A DNA stretch of 64,000 nucleotides from Rhodoblastus sp963748385 (GCA_963748385.1 CAVVIQ010000020.1:372001-436000), one strand, 5' to 3'; counted from the first letter of the stretch, positions 1 to 9,471 are shown. The notes: generated by a model not told the origin, from the letters alone. Translations and numbers: made by a program.

Positions 1-706
1 GATGCCGGCTTTTTGCGGCCGCGCCATGCAGGCGGAACTAGAGGCCTTGTCCAAGGCCCTGGAAAATCCCGCCCGCCCGCTGGCGGCGGTGGTCGGCGGC
101 GCCAAGGTCTCGACCAAGCTCGAGCTGCTCGGCAATCTGACCAAGAAGGTGGATTTCCTGATCATCGGCGGCGGCATGGCGAACACCTTCCTGGCCGCTC
201 AGGGCAAGAAGGTGGGCAAGAGCCTGTGCGAGTATGAGATGCTCGACACCGCGCGCGAGATCATGAAGAACGCGACGGCCAACAAGTGCCAGATCGTTTT
301 GCCGAGCGACGCGGTGGTCGCGACCGAGTTCAAGGCGCATGCGCCGTCGCATGTCGTGAGCGTCGATCATGTCGGCGAGGGCGAAATGATCCTCGACGCC
401 GGCCCGCGTTCGGTGACCGAGGTCGAGAACATCCTCGGCGCGATCAAGACCCTGGTGTGGAACGGACCCTTCGGCGCCTTCGAACTGGAGCCTTTCGACG
501 CGGCGACCAACGCCGTGGCGCGGGCGGCCGCTCGCCTGACCGGGGAGGGCAAGCTGATCTCGGTGGCCGGCGGCGGCGACACGGTGGCGGCGCTCAATCA
601 CGCCGGCGTGGGGGAAAAATTCACCTATGTCTCGACGGCGGGCGGCGCCTTCCTCGAGTGGCTCGAAGGCAAGGTTCTGCCGGGCGTCGAAGCGCTCCGC
701 GCCTGA
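1..706 (+). CDS. pgk: phosphoglycerate kinase, C-terminal part (5' end outside window)
   Basis: The reading frame is open from the first base and encodes the C-terminal half of phosphoglycerate kinase, which interconverts 1,3-bisphosphoglycerate and 3-phosphoglycerate with ADP/ATP in glycolysis and the Calvin cycle. Family landmarks visible here are AVVGGAKVSTK (nucleotide-binding lobe), LIIGGGMANTFL, the VWNGPFGAFE segment and the glycine-rich GGGDTVAAL loop near the C-terminus. The first Met in the window is internal, because the preceding residues continue the PGK fold. It lies 63 bp before the aldolase gene in the same direction, the usual pgk-fba order. Identification is certain; the start is not in view. 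Confidence 0.97.
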   Translation, partial: MPAFCGRAMQAELEALSKALENPARPLAAVVGGAKVSTKLELLGNLTKKVDFLIIGGGMANTFLAAQGKKVGKSLCEYEMLDTAREIMKNATANKCQIVLPSDAVVATEFKAHAPSHVVSVDHVGEGEMILDAGPRSVTEVENILGAIKTLVWNGPFGAFELEPFDAATNAVARAAARLTGEGKLISVAGGGDTVAALNHAGVGEKFTYVSTAGGAFLEWLEGKVLPGVEALRA

Positions 707-769
707 TATCGCAAACGCCCGGGGCTCCCAAGGCCTCGGGCGTAATTCTGTTCACTCCGGGAGGGAAAC

Positions 770-1837
770 ATGGCCCGCATAACGCTTCGCCAATTGCTCG
801 ACCACGCCGCCGAACACGATTATGGCGTGCCCGCCTTCAATATCAACAATATGGAGCAGGCCCTGGCCATCATGGTCGCGGCCTCCGCTCTGGACGCGCC
901 GGTCATCATCCAGGCCTCGCGCGGCGCTCGCCAATACGCCAACGACATCATGCTGAAGCACATGATGGACGCTCTGGTGGATATCTATCCGCAGATCCCG
1001 ATCTGCGTGCATCAGGATCACGGCAACAGCCCGGCGACCTGTTTCTCCGCCATGCAAGCCGGCTTCACCTCGGTGATGATGGACGGCTCGCTGAAAGAGG
1101 ACGGCAAGACCCCCGGCGACTGGGACTATAACGTCAATGTCACGAAATATGTGACCGACATGGCCCATCTCGGCGGCATTTCGGTCGAGGGCGAATTCGG
1201 CGTGCTCGGCTCGCTCGAAACCGGCATGGGCGAAAAGGAAGACGGCCACGGCTTCGAGGGCAAGCTGTCGCATGACCAGCTCGTCACCAATCCCGACGAG
1301 GCGGTGAAATTCGTCAAGGCGACCAAGGTGGACGCGCTCGCCATCGCCATGGGCACTTCGCACGGGGCGTACAAGTTCTCGCGCAAGCCCGACGGCGCGA
1401 TTCTGGCGATGAACGTCATCGAGGAGATCCACCAGAAGATGCCGGGCCTGCACATGGTCATGCATGGCTCGTCCTCGGTGCCGCAGGACTTGCAGGACAT
1501 CATCAACAAATACGGCGGCAAGATGCCCCAGACCTGGGGCGTCCCGGTCGAGGAAATCCAGCGCGGCATCAAGCATGGCGTGCGCAAGATCAACATCGAC
1601 ACCGACAACCGCATGGCGATCACCGGCGCGATCCGCAAAGTCCTCGCCGAACATCCCGCCGATTTCGATCCGCGCAAATATCTCAAGCCCGCGACCGAGG
1701 CCATGACCAAGGTCTGCCACCAGCGCCTGGAGGAATTCGGCACGGCCGGCCAGGCCTCCAAAATCAAGAAGGTCTATACGCTCGCCGAAATGGCCAAGCG
1801 CTACGCTTCGGGCGAACTCGACCCCAAGACGGCCTGA
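770..1837 (+). CDS. fba: class II fructose-bisphosphate aldolase
   Basis: This 355-residue protein is a zinc-dependent class II aldolase (fructose-1,6-bisphosphate to DHAP plus glyceraldehyde-3-phosphate). VHQDHG (around residue 80) supplies a metal-ligand histidine, SVEGEFG is the conserved Glu strand, and the second histidine region is HMVMHGSSS. A Lys-rich glycine loop (GIKHGVRKINIDTD) binds phosphate. The length and the long insert before the C-terminus fit the class IIB enzymes (CbbA/Fba) of alphaproteobacteria. ATG is preceded by a GGGAGG ribosome-binding site. Together with pgk it serves central carbon flow; whether it also works in a Calvin cycle cannot be judged here. A strong terminator follows. 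Confidence 0.96.
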   Translation: MARITLRQLLDHAAEHDYGVPAFNINNMEQALAIMVAASALDAPVIIQASRGARQYANDIMLKHMMDALVDIYPQIPICVHQDHGNSPATCFSAMQAGFTSVMMDGSLKEDGKTPGDWDYNVNVTKYVTDMAHLGGISVEGEFGVLGSLETGMGEKEDGHGFEGKLSHDQLVTNPDEAVKFVKATKVDALAIAMGTSHGAYKFSRKPDGAILAMNVIEEIHQKMPGLHMVMHGSSSVPQDLQDIINKYGGKMPQTWGVPVEEIQRGIKHGVRKINIDTDNRMAITGAIRKVLAEHPADFDPRKYLKPATEAMTKVCHQRLEEFGTAGQASKIKKVYTLAEMAKRYASGELDPKTA

Positions 1838-1864
1838 CGGGCGCCGGATTTCAGCTCGCGAAAA

Positions 1865-1893
1865 GGGCCGCGGCTTGCCGCGGCCCTATTTTT
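1865..1893 (+). terminator. intrinsic terminator after fba
   Basis: A perfect 9-bp GC-rich inverted repeat (GGGCCGCGG / CCGCGGCCC, tetraloop CTTG) is followed by TATTTTT. It sits 28 bp after the aldolase stop codon and before the likely start of the ThiE-like gene. It should close the pgk-fba transcript. Confidence 0.85.
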
Positions 1894-1955
1894 GCCCTGA
1901 AATGCCGACACGCCTGCAATCCATCCCGCCGCGCGCCACGCCGGTCGAAAAGTTC

Positions 1956-2591
1956 ATGAGCGACGTCATCAAGCCCCGCCTTTACCTCATCACGCCGCCG
2001 GTCGCCGAGGCCGACGGCCTGGCGTCCGCCCTCAGGGCCGCGCTGGGCGCGGGCGACGTCGCCTGCGTCCTTTTGCGTTTCTCCACGCCGGACGAAGGCG
2101 CGCGCAAAAAAATCGTCAAGGCGCTCGCGCCCGTCGTTCAGGGCGCCGGCGCGGCTTTGCTCGTGCCGGACGACGCGCTGCTCGCCGCGCGCGCTGGGGC
2201 CGACGGCGTCCATGTCCAGGGGCTCGGCGAGAATTTTGGCGCCGCGCTCGAAAGCCTCAAGCCCGAGCGCATCGTCGGCGTGGGCGGCCTTGCCAATCGC
2301 GACGAGGCGATGCGGGCGGGCGAGAGCGATGTCGATTATCTGATGTTCGGCGCGCTCGACTCCGGCGGCGACAGCGCCGCCGCCATTCTGGAGCGCGCCT
2401 CCTGGTGGGCCGAACTGTTCAACCTGCCCTGCGTCGCGGTCGCCCATCGGCCGGACGAGGTCGAGGCTTTGGCGGGTTCGGGCGCGGAGTTCGTCGCGCT
2501 TGGGCCGGATTTTTTCGCCGATGCGCGCGGAATCGCGGAAGCGGTCGCGCAGGCGCAGGCGGCGATCGATCGCGCGGAGGCCAAGGCTTGA
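1956..2591 (+). CDS. thiamine phosphate synthase-like (ThiE-family TIM-barrel) protein
   Basis: A 211-residue protein beginning MSDVIKPRLYLITPP, the beta-1 strand typical of the ThiE/TenI family. The strands PDDALLAARAGADGVHVQG and GVGGLANRDEAM follow the ThiE order. The normal ThiE hallmark HLGQxD is replaced by HVQGLGE, and the late GPxF segment is only partly kept, so it may be a divergent paralogue and not the pathway enzyme. An ATG at 1902 is an alternative start; 1956 is preferred because the conserved strand begins there and the upstream part would run into the terminator. No TPP riboswitch is visible upstream. It overlaps the next gene by a few bases, suggesting co-translation. Confidence 0.75.
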   Translation: MSDVIKPRLYLITPPVAEADGLASALRAALGAGDVACVLLRFSTPDEGARKKIVKALAPVVQGAGAALLVPDDALLAARAGADGVHVQGLGENFGAALESLKPERIVGVGGLANRDEAMRAGESDVDYLMFGALDSGGDSAAAILERASWWAELFNLPCVAVAHRPDEVEALAGSGAEFVALGPDFFADARGIAEAVAQAQAAIDRAEAKA

Positions 2592-3505
2592 GACGCCGTC
2601 TTGTCAGAATCGCGCTTTTCGCCGCCGCGCTCGTCATGGCCGGCCCTGCTTTCGCCGGCCTCGCGCCCGGCGCCCCCGATCTCGCCTATGGCGCCTATCA
2701 GCGCGGCTATTTCCGCACCGCCTTTCAGGAGGCGATGAAGCGCGTCGAGGCCGATCCCCATGACGCCGCGGCGATGACCCTCGTCGCCGAACTGTTCGCC
2801 GATGGCGTCGGCGCGCCGCTCAATCCCGACGAGGCGATGAAATGGTACAAGCTTGCCGCCGAACAGGGCGACAAGAACGCTCAATACGCCTTGGCCAACG
2901 CCTATCTGACCGGCAAGGGCGAACCCAAGGACGTGGCGACCGCGCGGGCCTGGTTCGAAAAGGCCGCGGCGCAAGGCCACGCCGGCGCCTGGTTCGGTCT
3001 CGGCGTCTTCGCGCTGGAGGGCAATGGCGTCGCCGCGAATTTTTCGCAAGCCGCGACGGATTTTCGCCGTTCGGCCGATCTCGGCTTTCCTGACGCCGCT
3101 TATGCGCTGGCTCTGCTTTACCGCGAAGGCAAGGGCGTCCCCCAGGACCGGACTCAGGCCGGGCAATGGCTGAAGCGCGCGGCGGAAGAGGATTATCTGT
3201 CGGCTGAAGTCGAATATGGCATCGCTTTGTTCAATGGCGACGGCATGCCGACCGATGAGGCAGGCGGGGCGAAATGGCTGCTGCGCGCCGCCAACCGCAA
3301 CAACGCCATCGCGCAGGACCGCGTCGCGCGCATGTATTTCGCCGGTCGCGGGCTGAAACAGGATCGCGTCGAAGGCGCGAAATGGGCGATCCTCGCCGGA
3401 GCGGCCGGCTTGCGCGATAACTGGCTCGACAACGAGGCCAACAAGCTGACGCCGGACGAGCGCAAGAAGACCGAACAGGCGATCAAGACCTATCTCGGCC
3501 GATAG
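2588..3505 (+). CDS. secreted Sel1-repeat (tetratricopeptide-like) protein
   Basis: The start is a TTG whose last two bases overlap the TGA stop of the ThiE-like gene. It gives 305 residues with an N-terminal signal peptide (RRRLVRIALFAAALVMAGPAFA). The mature part is a string of about six Sel1-like repeats of 36 residues with the signatures AMKWYKLAAEQGD, AQYALANAYLTGKG, ARAWFEKAAAQGH and YALALLYREGKG. Such alpha-alpha repeats mediate protein-protein contacts, often in the periplasm or cell envelope. No catalytic domain is present. Upstream in-frame Met codons lie inside the ThiE-like gene and would remove the signal peptide from the N-terminus, so they are rejected. The specific partner is unknown. 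Confidence 0.85.
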   Translation: MRRRLVRIALFAAALVMAGPAFAGLAPGAPDLAYGAYQRGYFRTAFQEAMKRVEADPHDAAAMTLVAELFADGVGAPLNPDEAMKWYKLAAEQGDKNAQYALANAYLTGKGEPKDVATARAWFEKAAAQGHAGAWFGLGVFALEGNGVAANFSQAATDFRRSADLGFPDAAYALALLYREGKGVPQDRTQAGQWLKRAAEEDYLSAEVEYGIALFNGDGMPTDEAGGAKWLLRAANRNNAIAQDRVARMYFAGRGLKQDRVEGAKWAILAGAAGLRDNWLDNEANKLTPDERKKTEQAIKTYLGR

Positions 3506-3511
3506 GCGATT

Positions 3512-5614
3512 TCAGCGCCACATGCCGCGCATGCGCGCGCCAAGATCGATCCGCGCCTGCGGACGCGGTCCGCGCGCGGCGGCCTCGGACGCGATGCGCG
3601 GCCAGGAAATCTGTTCGAACAGGCCCATGAGATCATCGGGAATGAAACGGCTGCGCGCGGCATAGACATGACGGTCGCCGCGCGCGTGCTGGCCATGGGT
3701 GAAGAAGCGCTGCGGAACGACCAGATGCAATCGCTCGCGGGCGCGGGTCATCGCGACATAGAGCAGGCGGCGCTCCTCCTCGATCTCGGCGCTGGTCCCG
3801 GTGGCGAGGTCGGACGGGATGCAGCCATCCACCACATTGAGCAGAAAAACCGATTTCCATTCCTGCCCCTTGGCGGAATGAATCGTGGAAAGGATCAGAT
3901 AATCCTCGTCGAGCAGGGGAACGCCGGCCTCGCCGCTGGTCGCGTCGGGCGGGTCGAGCGTCAGTTCGGTCAGAAAACGCTGGCGCGAGGGATAAGTCGC
4001 GGCGATCTGTTCGAGCTGGACGAGGTCGATCTGGCGGGTGGCGAAGTCCTCGTGCAGGCGTTCGAGATGCGGCTCGTACCAGGCGCGGGCGCGGGCGATT
4101 TCCGCCGGCCAGCCGGCGGCGCCGGCGATGTCCCGCAAAACGGCGACGAAAGCCGGCCAGTCGTCGCCCGATTTTGCCGGCGCGGGCAACGCAGCCAGAG
4201 CGGCGAGCGGTTCGCTTGCGCCGCCGATCGCGTCGAGCGCGCGCCCGGCGGTCGAAGGGCCGACGCCAGGCAGGAGTTTGAGCAGCCGGAATCCGGTGAC
4301 GCGGTCGCGGGGATTCTGCGCGAAGCGCAGCAAGGCGAGCAGATCCTTGACATGGGCGCTGTCCAGAAATTTCAGCCCGCCAAATTTCACGAAGGGAATA
4401 TTGCGGCGGGTCAGCTCGATTTCGAGCGGGCCGCTGTGATGGGCGGCGCGGAACAGAACCGCTTGCGATTTGAGCGGCGCGCCCTTCTCACGCGCCTCGA
4501 GAACCTGCTCCACGACATAATTCGCCTGATCGGCTTCGTCGCGCGCCACGACCAGAGCAGGGCGCTGGAGGCAAGCGCGGTCGGTCCACAAATTCTTGGT
4601 GAAACGCTCTTTGGCGTGGGAAATCACCGCATTGGCGGCCGCGAGGATCGGCTGGGTCGAACGGTAATTGCGCTCCAAAGTGACGATTTCGGCGGGCGGC
4701 GAGAATTTTTGCGGGAAATCGAGAATGTTGCGCACATCGGCGGCGCGGAAGGCGTAAATCGACTGGGCGTCGTCGCCGACGACCGTCAGGCCGCGCCCGT
4801 CGGGCTTGAGCCCGAGCAGGATGGACGCCTGGAGTCGGTTGGTGTCTTGATATTCATCGACCAGCACATGGTCGAAAAGCCCGCCGAGTTCGGCGGCGAG
4901 CGCAGGTTCTTCCGCCATCCGCGCCCAGTAGAGCAGCAGATCATCATAGTCGAGCACGTTCTGCGCCTGCTTGGCCTCGACGAAAAATGCGAAAAGCTTG
5001 CGCAATTCCTCGCTCCAGCCGGCGCACCAGGGGAAGTGGCGGCCCAGAACCTCGTCGAGCGGCGCCTCCGAATTGACGGCGCGGGAATAGATGGCGAGGC
5101 AGGTCGATTTGGTGGGGAAACGCTTTTCGGTCCTGGAGAAGCCGAGGTCGTGGCGCGCGAGATTGAGCAGGTCGGCGCTGTCCTCGCGGTCGTGGATGGT
5201 GAAATCCGGGTCGAGGCCGATCAAAGGCGCATATTCGCGCAGCAGTCGCGCGCCGATGGAGTGGAAAGTGCCCGCCCAGGTCAAGCCGCCGCCGAGCGCG
5301 TCGGCCCTGGCCCCCAAAGCCTCAGCGCAGATGCGCCGCACGCGCCCGGTCATTTCGGACGCGGCGCGGCGTGAAAAGGTCATCAGCAGGATGCGGCGCG
5401 GATCGGCGCCCGAGGCGATGAGAAAGGCGACGCGATGGGCGAGCGTGTTGGTCTTGCCCGAACCCGCGCCCGCGATGATCAGCAGCGGCCCGCCGGCGGC
5501 ATATTCGGCCGCCCGGCGCTGCGCCTCGTTGAGTTTGCCGAGAAAAGCGGCCTCGCCCAATCCCGTCTCCGATCCCGCGAATCGCTCGCTCCGTCTCGAA
5601 CATATTACGAACAT
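3512..5614 (-). CDS. UvrD/Rep-family ATP-dependent DNA helicase
   Basis: About 700 residues with all superfamily 1A helicase motifs: Q-motif LNEAQRRAA, Walker A AGAGSGKT (about residues 48-55), Walker B DEYQDTN, motif III GDDAQSIYAFR, motif IV ERNYRST, motif V with TIHSAKGQEW and motif VI YVAMTRARERL. It should unwind DNA 3'-5' during repair or replication restart. The frame stays open to 5710, but the ATG at 5614 is preferred because the upstream residues are low-complexity and unlike the family. It ends 6 bp from the convergent Sel1 gene. It lacks a long C-terminal UvrD tail, so it may be a UvrD/PcrA paralogue and not UvrD itself. Confidence 0.93.
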   Translation of the reverse strand: MFVICSRRSERFAGSETGLGEAAFLGKLNEAQRRAAEYAAGGPLLIIAGAGSGKTNTLAHRVAFLIASGADPRRILLMTFSRRAASEMTGRVRRICAEALGARADALGGGLTWAGTFHSIGARLLREYAPLIGLDPDFTIHDREDSADLLNLARHDLGFSRTEKRFPTKSTCLAIYSRAVNSEAPLDEVLGRHFPWCAGWSEELRKLFAFFVEAKQAQNVLDYDDLLLYWARMAEEPALAAELGGLFDHVLVDEYQDTNRLQASILLGLKPDGRGLTVVGDDAQSIYAFRAADVRNILDFPQKFSPPAEIVTLERNYRSTQPILAAANAVISHAKERFTKNLWTDRACLQRPALVVARDEADQANYVVEQVLEAREKGAPLKSQAVLFRAAHHSGPLEIELTRRNIPFVKFGGLKFLDSAHVKDLLALLRFAQNPRDRVTGFRLLKLLPGVGPSTAGRALDAIGGASEPLAALAALPAPAKSGDDWPAFVAVLRDIAGAAGWPAEIARARAWYEPHLERLHEDFATRQIDLVQLEQIAATYPSRQRFLTELTLDPPDATSGEAGVPLLDEDYLILSTIHSAKGQEWKSVFLLNVVDGCIPSDLATGTSAEIEEERRLLYVAMTRARERLHLVVPQRFFTHGQHARGDRHVYAARSRFIPDDLMGLFEQISWPRIASEAAARGPRPQARIDLGARMRGMWR

Positions 5615-5706
5615 ATGGGAGCGGGAAGCCGCCTTCGGGCGGCGCGGATTCGTTTCACTTCGGCCATCCGCCAGGCGGCCCATCGGGCCAATGGCCGGCC
5701 AAGAAA

Positions 5707-6351
5707 TCACTTCCCGGCGGCGAACAGCGGCGTGAAATAATCTCCGACGCCGATCAGCACGAACTGCACCCCGATGCAGATCAGCAGGAAGCCGAAGATG
5801 CGGGTCATGGCGTCGATGCCGGTCTGGCCCATGAAGCGGACGAGGAAAATGGCGCCGCGCAGCACCAGCCAGGCGATGAGCGTGGTGGCGGCGATGCCGA
5901 TCAGAACCACGATATTGCCGACGACCATCTTGTCGTTGGGAATTTGCGCCGAGGTCGCCAGAACCACGGAAATCGAGCCGGGGCCGCTCAGCGAGGGCAT
6001 GGCGAGCGGCGAGAAGGCGATGTCCTTCTTCGCCGGAACGTTTTTCTCGCCCGATTCCGTCGCGGGCAAGACCATGCGGAAGCCGAGCGTCGAGACCAGA
6101 AGCCCGCCGGCGATCCTGATGCCGGGAAGCGAAATGCCGAAAAAGCTGATGATGAACCGGCCGGCGACGAGAAAGGTCGCGAGTATGCCGAAGGCGTAAA
6201 GGCAGCCGAGCAGGGTCTGGCGGTTGCGCTCCTCTTCGGTCATGCCCGCCGTCAGCGCGACCAGCAAGGGCGCCGTGCTGAAGGGGTTCATGATCGGCAG
6301 CAGGCCGGCGACCACCAGCAGGACGACTTCGATCAGGCGGAATGCGCTCAT
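5707..6351 (-). CDS. MarC family (UPF0056) inner-membrane protein
   Basis: A 214-residue polytopic protein with about six hydrophobic helices and the family signatures LLPIMNPFSTAPLLVAL near the N-terminus and AMPSLSGPGSISVVLA in the middle. The MarC family was named from the mar locus, but no transport substrate is established. It follows cydB by 28 bp on the same strand and may be transcribed with cydAB, although there is no known functional link. ATG at 6351 gives the full family length. Confidence 0.9.
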   Translation of the reverse strand: MSAFRLIEVVLLVVAGLLPIMNPFSTAPLLVALTAGMTEEERNRQTLLGCLYAFGILATFLVAGRFIISFFGISLPGIRIAGGLLVSTLGFRMVLPATESGEKNVPAKKDIAFSPLAMPSLSGPGSISVVLATSAQIPNDKMVVGNIVVLIGIAATTLIAWLVLRGAIFLVRFMGQTGIDAMTRIFGFLLICIGVQFVLIGVGDYFTPLFAAGK

Positions 6352-6379
6352 GTCTGCTCCAGCGTTTTCGCTCGAGGCG

Positions 6380-7396
6380 TCAATGCCCGGCGACGCGCAG
6401 CTTGCCCCGGAACAGGATGTGGATGACCGCCGAATAGATCAGGATGATCGGCAAGGCCACGACGCCGGCGCCCCAGAACAGGAAGGAGAGTGATTTTTCC
6501 GGCGCCGCGGCGCTCGCCACCGTGACGCTGTAGGGGATCATATAGGGCCAGAAGGCCGTGGCGAGAAAGCCGAAGGCGGCGAGGAAGAACAGGATGGCGA
6601 AGGCGAAGGGCAAAGCGTCGCTCCGCCGGGCGATTCCCAGCAGCACGCCCCACACGGCGAGAAGGCCGAGCAGAAAAAAGCCCGCCGCCCAGGGCCGTTC
6701 GATCAGCCGCGTCATGACGCCATGCGCCTGCATGACGGTGAGAAGCGAGGCGAGGAGCAGGAAGACCACCATCCCGATGGCGAGGAAGGGGGCGCGCTTA
6801 TAGGCCCAGTCGCGCAGGCGGGTCGGCGATTTCAGGATCATCCAGCCGGCGCCGAGAAGGGCGTAGCCGAACATCAGGCCGATCCCGGTGACGACGGGCA
6901 GCGGGCGCAGCCAGTCGAAGGGGCCGCCGGCGAACTGGCCGTTTTTCACCTGAACGCCGAGAATCATCGCTCCCACCGCCGCGCCCTGGACGAAGGCGGC
7001 GAGCGCCGAGCCGAGCCAGAAGCCGCCGCTCCACAACCAGGACGGACCGCCGCGCCCGCGGAATTCGAAGGCGACGCCGCGAAAGATCAGGCCGACGAGC
7101 AGCAGCAGCACCGGCAGGTAGAAAGCCGGCAGGAAGATCGCGTAAACGGAAGGAAATGCGGCGAAGAGCGAGGCGCCGACGACAATCAGCCAGGTTTCGG
7201 CGCCGTCCCAGAAGGGCGCGATCAGCCCCATCATTTCGCCGCGCAGATCGGGATCGCGGGTCGCGCCGAAAAGAATGCCGACGCCAAGGTCGAGACCGTC
7301 GAGCACCACATAGGCGAGGATGGAAAAGGCGATCACGCCGGCCCAGAACATGGCGAGGAAGGAGGGCGCGGCCTGGCTCATCTCGGCGGCGTTCAT
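6380..7396 (-). CDS. cydB: cytochrome bd-type quinol oxidase subunit II
   Basis: 338 residues forming the second subunit of a cytochrome bd/cyanide-insensitive quinol oxidase in the inner membrane. The family segments FWAGVIAFSILAYVVLDGLDLGVG and FWDGAETWLIVVGASLFAAFP are present, as are about eight further helices. Its ATG overlaps the TGA of cydA (ATGA), which fixes the start and implies translational coupling. CydB packs against CydA and is needed for haem insertion. The reading frame is intact, unlike its partner. Confidence 0.95.
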   Translation of the reverse strand: MNAAEMSQAAPSFLAMFWAGVIAFSILAYVVLDGLDLGVGILFGATRDPDLRGEMMGLIAPFWDGAETWLIVVGASLFAAFPSVYAIFLPAFYLPVLLLLVGLIFRGVAFEFRGRGGPSWLWSGGFWLGSALAAFVQGAAVGAMILGVQVKNGQFAGGPFDWLRPLPVVTGIGLMFGYALLGAGWMILKSPTRLRDWAYKRAPFLAIGMVVFLLLASLLTVMQAHGVMTRLIERPWAAGFFLLGLLAVWGVLLGIARRSDALPFAFAILFFLAAFGFLATAFWPYMIPYSVTVASAAAPEKSLSFLFWGAGVVALPIILIYSAVIHILFRGKLRVAGH

Positions 7397-8755
7397 AGCG
7401 GCCTCTCCGCATGGAAATCGTAGCCTGCGGCGGCGCGAGTCTTTTTCGTCAGCCCGTCGCGCAACAGGCGGTGGAAATAGACCGCGCCAAAACCGTAGAT
7501 CAGGGCATAGACCAGAATGTAGGCGATCAGCGACGTCGCCGCTTCGGGCGTCGAAAGCGAGGGCGTGACGGCGTCGCGCGTGCGCATCAGCCCGTAGACG
7601 ACCCAGGGCTGGCGGCCGATCTCGGCGGTGAACCAGCCGGCGATCACCGCGGCGAAGCCGGCGGGGAAGGAAACAAGAAGTCAGCCGCAGGAACCAGCGC
7701 GCCTGTTCGAGCTCGCCGAGCGTGCGCAGGACGAGGCCCGTCCAGGAAAGGGCGAGGATCGCGATCCCTAACCCGAACATGACGCGGAAGGCGAAGAAGG
7801 GGACGAGCACGGGCGGACGATCCTCGGCCGGGAAGGATTCGACGCCGACCTCCCTGGAATCCCAGGTTCCGGTGGCGATGAAACTTCCGAGATCGGGAAC
7901 GGTGATGGCGTAAAGATTTTCGGCCTTGCGCGCGTCCGGCCAGCCGATCAGCACTTCCGAGGCCGGCTGTTCGTCATGCCAGCGCGCCTCGATCGCTGCG
8001 AATTTGGCCGGCTGGTATTTGTGGACGATCTCGCCGGCGAGATGGCCGAGAACGATCTGCGCCGGGATCAGCACCGCGGCGAGGCCGAGGCCCCAATCCA
8101 GCATGACATGGGATTCCTCCCAGGCTTCGCCGCGCAGGCGATGCCACGCGCCGGCCGCGGCGACGCACAGGCTGGTGGTCAGAAAGGCGCCGAGCAGCAT
8201 GTGCGGCCAGCGGATGAGCTGGACCGGACCGAGCAGGATGGCCTTCCAGTCGTCGGGAACGATCTTGCCATCCACGACGCTATGGCCGAGCGGAACCTGC
8301 ATCCAGCTGTTGTTGCACATGATCCAGTAGGACGAGGCCATGGTGCCGAGCGCGACCATGAGGCAGGAGAAGAAATAGAACCAGCGCGGCGTCCGCTCTC
8401 GGCCAAACATCATGATTCCGAAAAAGGACGCCTCCAGCATGAAGGCGGTGAAGGCTTCATAGCCGAGCAGCGGCCCCTGGATCGAGCCCGTGCGCTCAGA
8501 CAGCGCGCTCCAGTTCGTCCCGAACTGGAAGGCCATGACGATTCCGCTGACCACGCCCATGGCGAAGGACAAAGCGAAGACCTTCAGCCAGAAATCGAAC
8601 AGCCGCCGATAGACCGGATTGGCGGTGGCGAGCGACATGCCTTCCAGCGTCGCGAGCCAGGCCGCAAGACCAATGGTGAAAGAGGGGAAAATGATGTGGA
8701 AACTGACCACGAAGGCGAACTGGATTCGCGACAGGATAAGCGGGCCAAGTTCCAT
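7393..8755 (-). pseudogene. cydA: cytochrome bd-type quinol oxidase subunit I, frameshifted
   Basis: The first 360 or so residues are a normal CydA: RIQFAFVVSFHIIFPSFTIG carries the haem b595 histidine, GYEAFTAFMLEASFFG follows, and RVMFGLG carries the haem b558 methionine. The quinol loop is short, as in cyanide-insensitive (CioA-type) oxidases. At about 7663-7666 (a GGGG run on the plus strand) the frame is lost, and the true C-terminus resumes in another frame with the diagnostic GRQPWVVYGLMRT and ends at 7393. One extra base explains it. Without correction the first frame runs through into cydB, giving an artificial CydA-CydB fusion. The otherwise perfect continuation suggests a sequence error more than gene loss. 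Confidence 0.9.
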
Positions 8756-8986
8756 AAGGCGATTCCACTGGGGCGGGTCGGTGTCCGGTCAGCGCCGTGG
8801 TCCGAAAGTCCAATCACGGCCTTGACCTTATCCGACCGCGAAGCCGCGACAGTCAAATGAATTTTCGTCCTGACGACCGCATGCCGCCACGGGAGGGCGC
8901 CCCTTGATATTGCGCCGGAATTTCGTCGCAGACCATTGCGCGCCCTCCCGACGGAATGTTAACCTCGTTCAAACGGGGGAGAGGCT

Positions 8987-9382
8987 TTGGCGCGCGGATG
9001 CGAAAATCGCGGGCGTGATGCTGTGTGGCGGGGTTGGCTTGCGCGGCTGGCCGCGCTCGTTTTCCTGCTTCAGGGCTTCGGTCTGCTCGCCGCCGCGCCG
9101 CGTCCCATGGAGATGGGCGACGCCTTGGCCGTCGCGCCAAGCATCGTCGCGCCCGGCTGTTTCCATCAGGCGCGGAACAACGGCCACGCTCACAGCGCGC
9201 CCGTCTCCTGTCCGATGTGTCAGGCGCTGGGCACTGCGCTTCCGGGCGCGCCGCCGCCTGACATCGTGGCCCGCGCCGCCGCGCGCGTCATCCTTCTGGT
9301 TTCCCTTCCGGCGCAACGCCTGCCGCCGCGCGCGCAACCGCTGAACACGCCGCCGGCGCGCGGTCCGCCCGTTCTGGTCTGA
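8987..9382 (+). CDS. DUF2946 family protein, likely copper-associated
   Basis: A 131-residue protein with one N-terminal hydrophobic segment (signal or anchor, about residues 16-36), then a His/Cys cluster HxH...CPMC, the hallmark of DUF2946 proteins, which sit in copper and heavy-metal loci. The CPMC pair with nearby histidines could bind Cu(I). The start chosen is a TTG just after GGGGGAGAGG; an in-frame GTG at 9023 would also keep the hydrophobic segment. It is the first gene of a run of five in the same direction that ends with a copper-storage protein, which supports a copper role by context. Confidence 0.72.
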   Translation: MARGCENRGRDAVWRGWLARLAALVFLLQGFGLLAAAPRPMEMGDALAVAPSIVAPGCFHQARNNGHAHSAPVSCPMCQALGTALPGAPPPDIVARAAARVILLVSLPAQRLPPRAQPLNTPPARGPPVLV

Positions 9383-9471
9383 TCTGCGCTTCTTGAGCGC
9401 GTCTTTCGCGGGCGCAGCCTTTCCGGCGCGCCTGACGCCGCATGGCGGCCAGAAGATTTTGCGAGACCAGA

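Noticed and set aside
1838..1955. TPP riboswitch before the ThiE-like gene
   Set aside because: No Thi-box pattern is visible; only the aldolase terminator is there.
3668..5374. A 568-codon plus-strand frame opposite the UvrD-like helicase
   Set aside because: It is the antisense shadow of a helicase with all motifs; composition is Arg/Gly/Ala-rich with no family signature.
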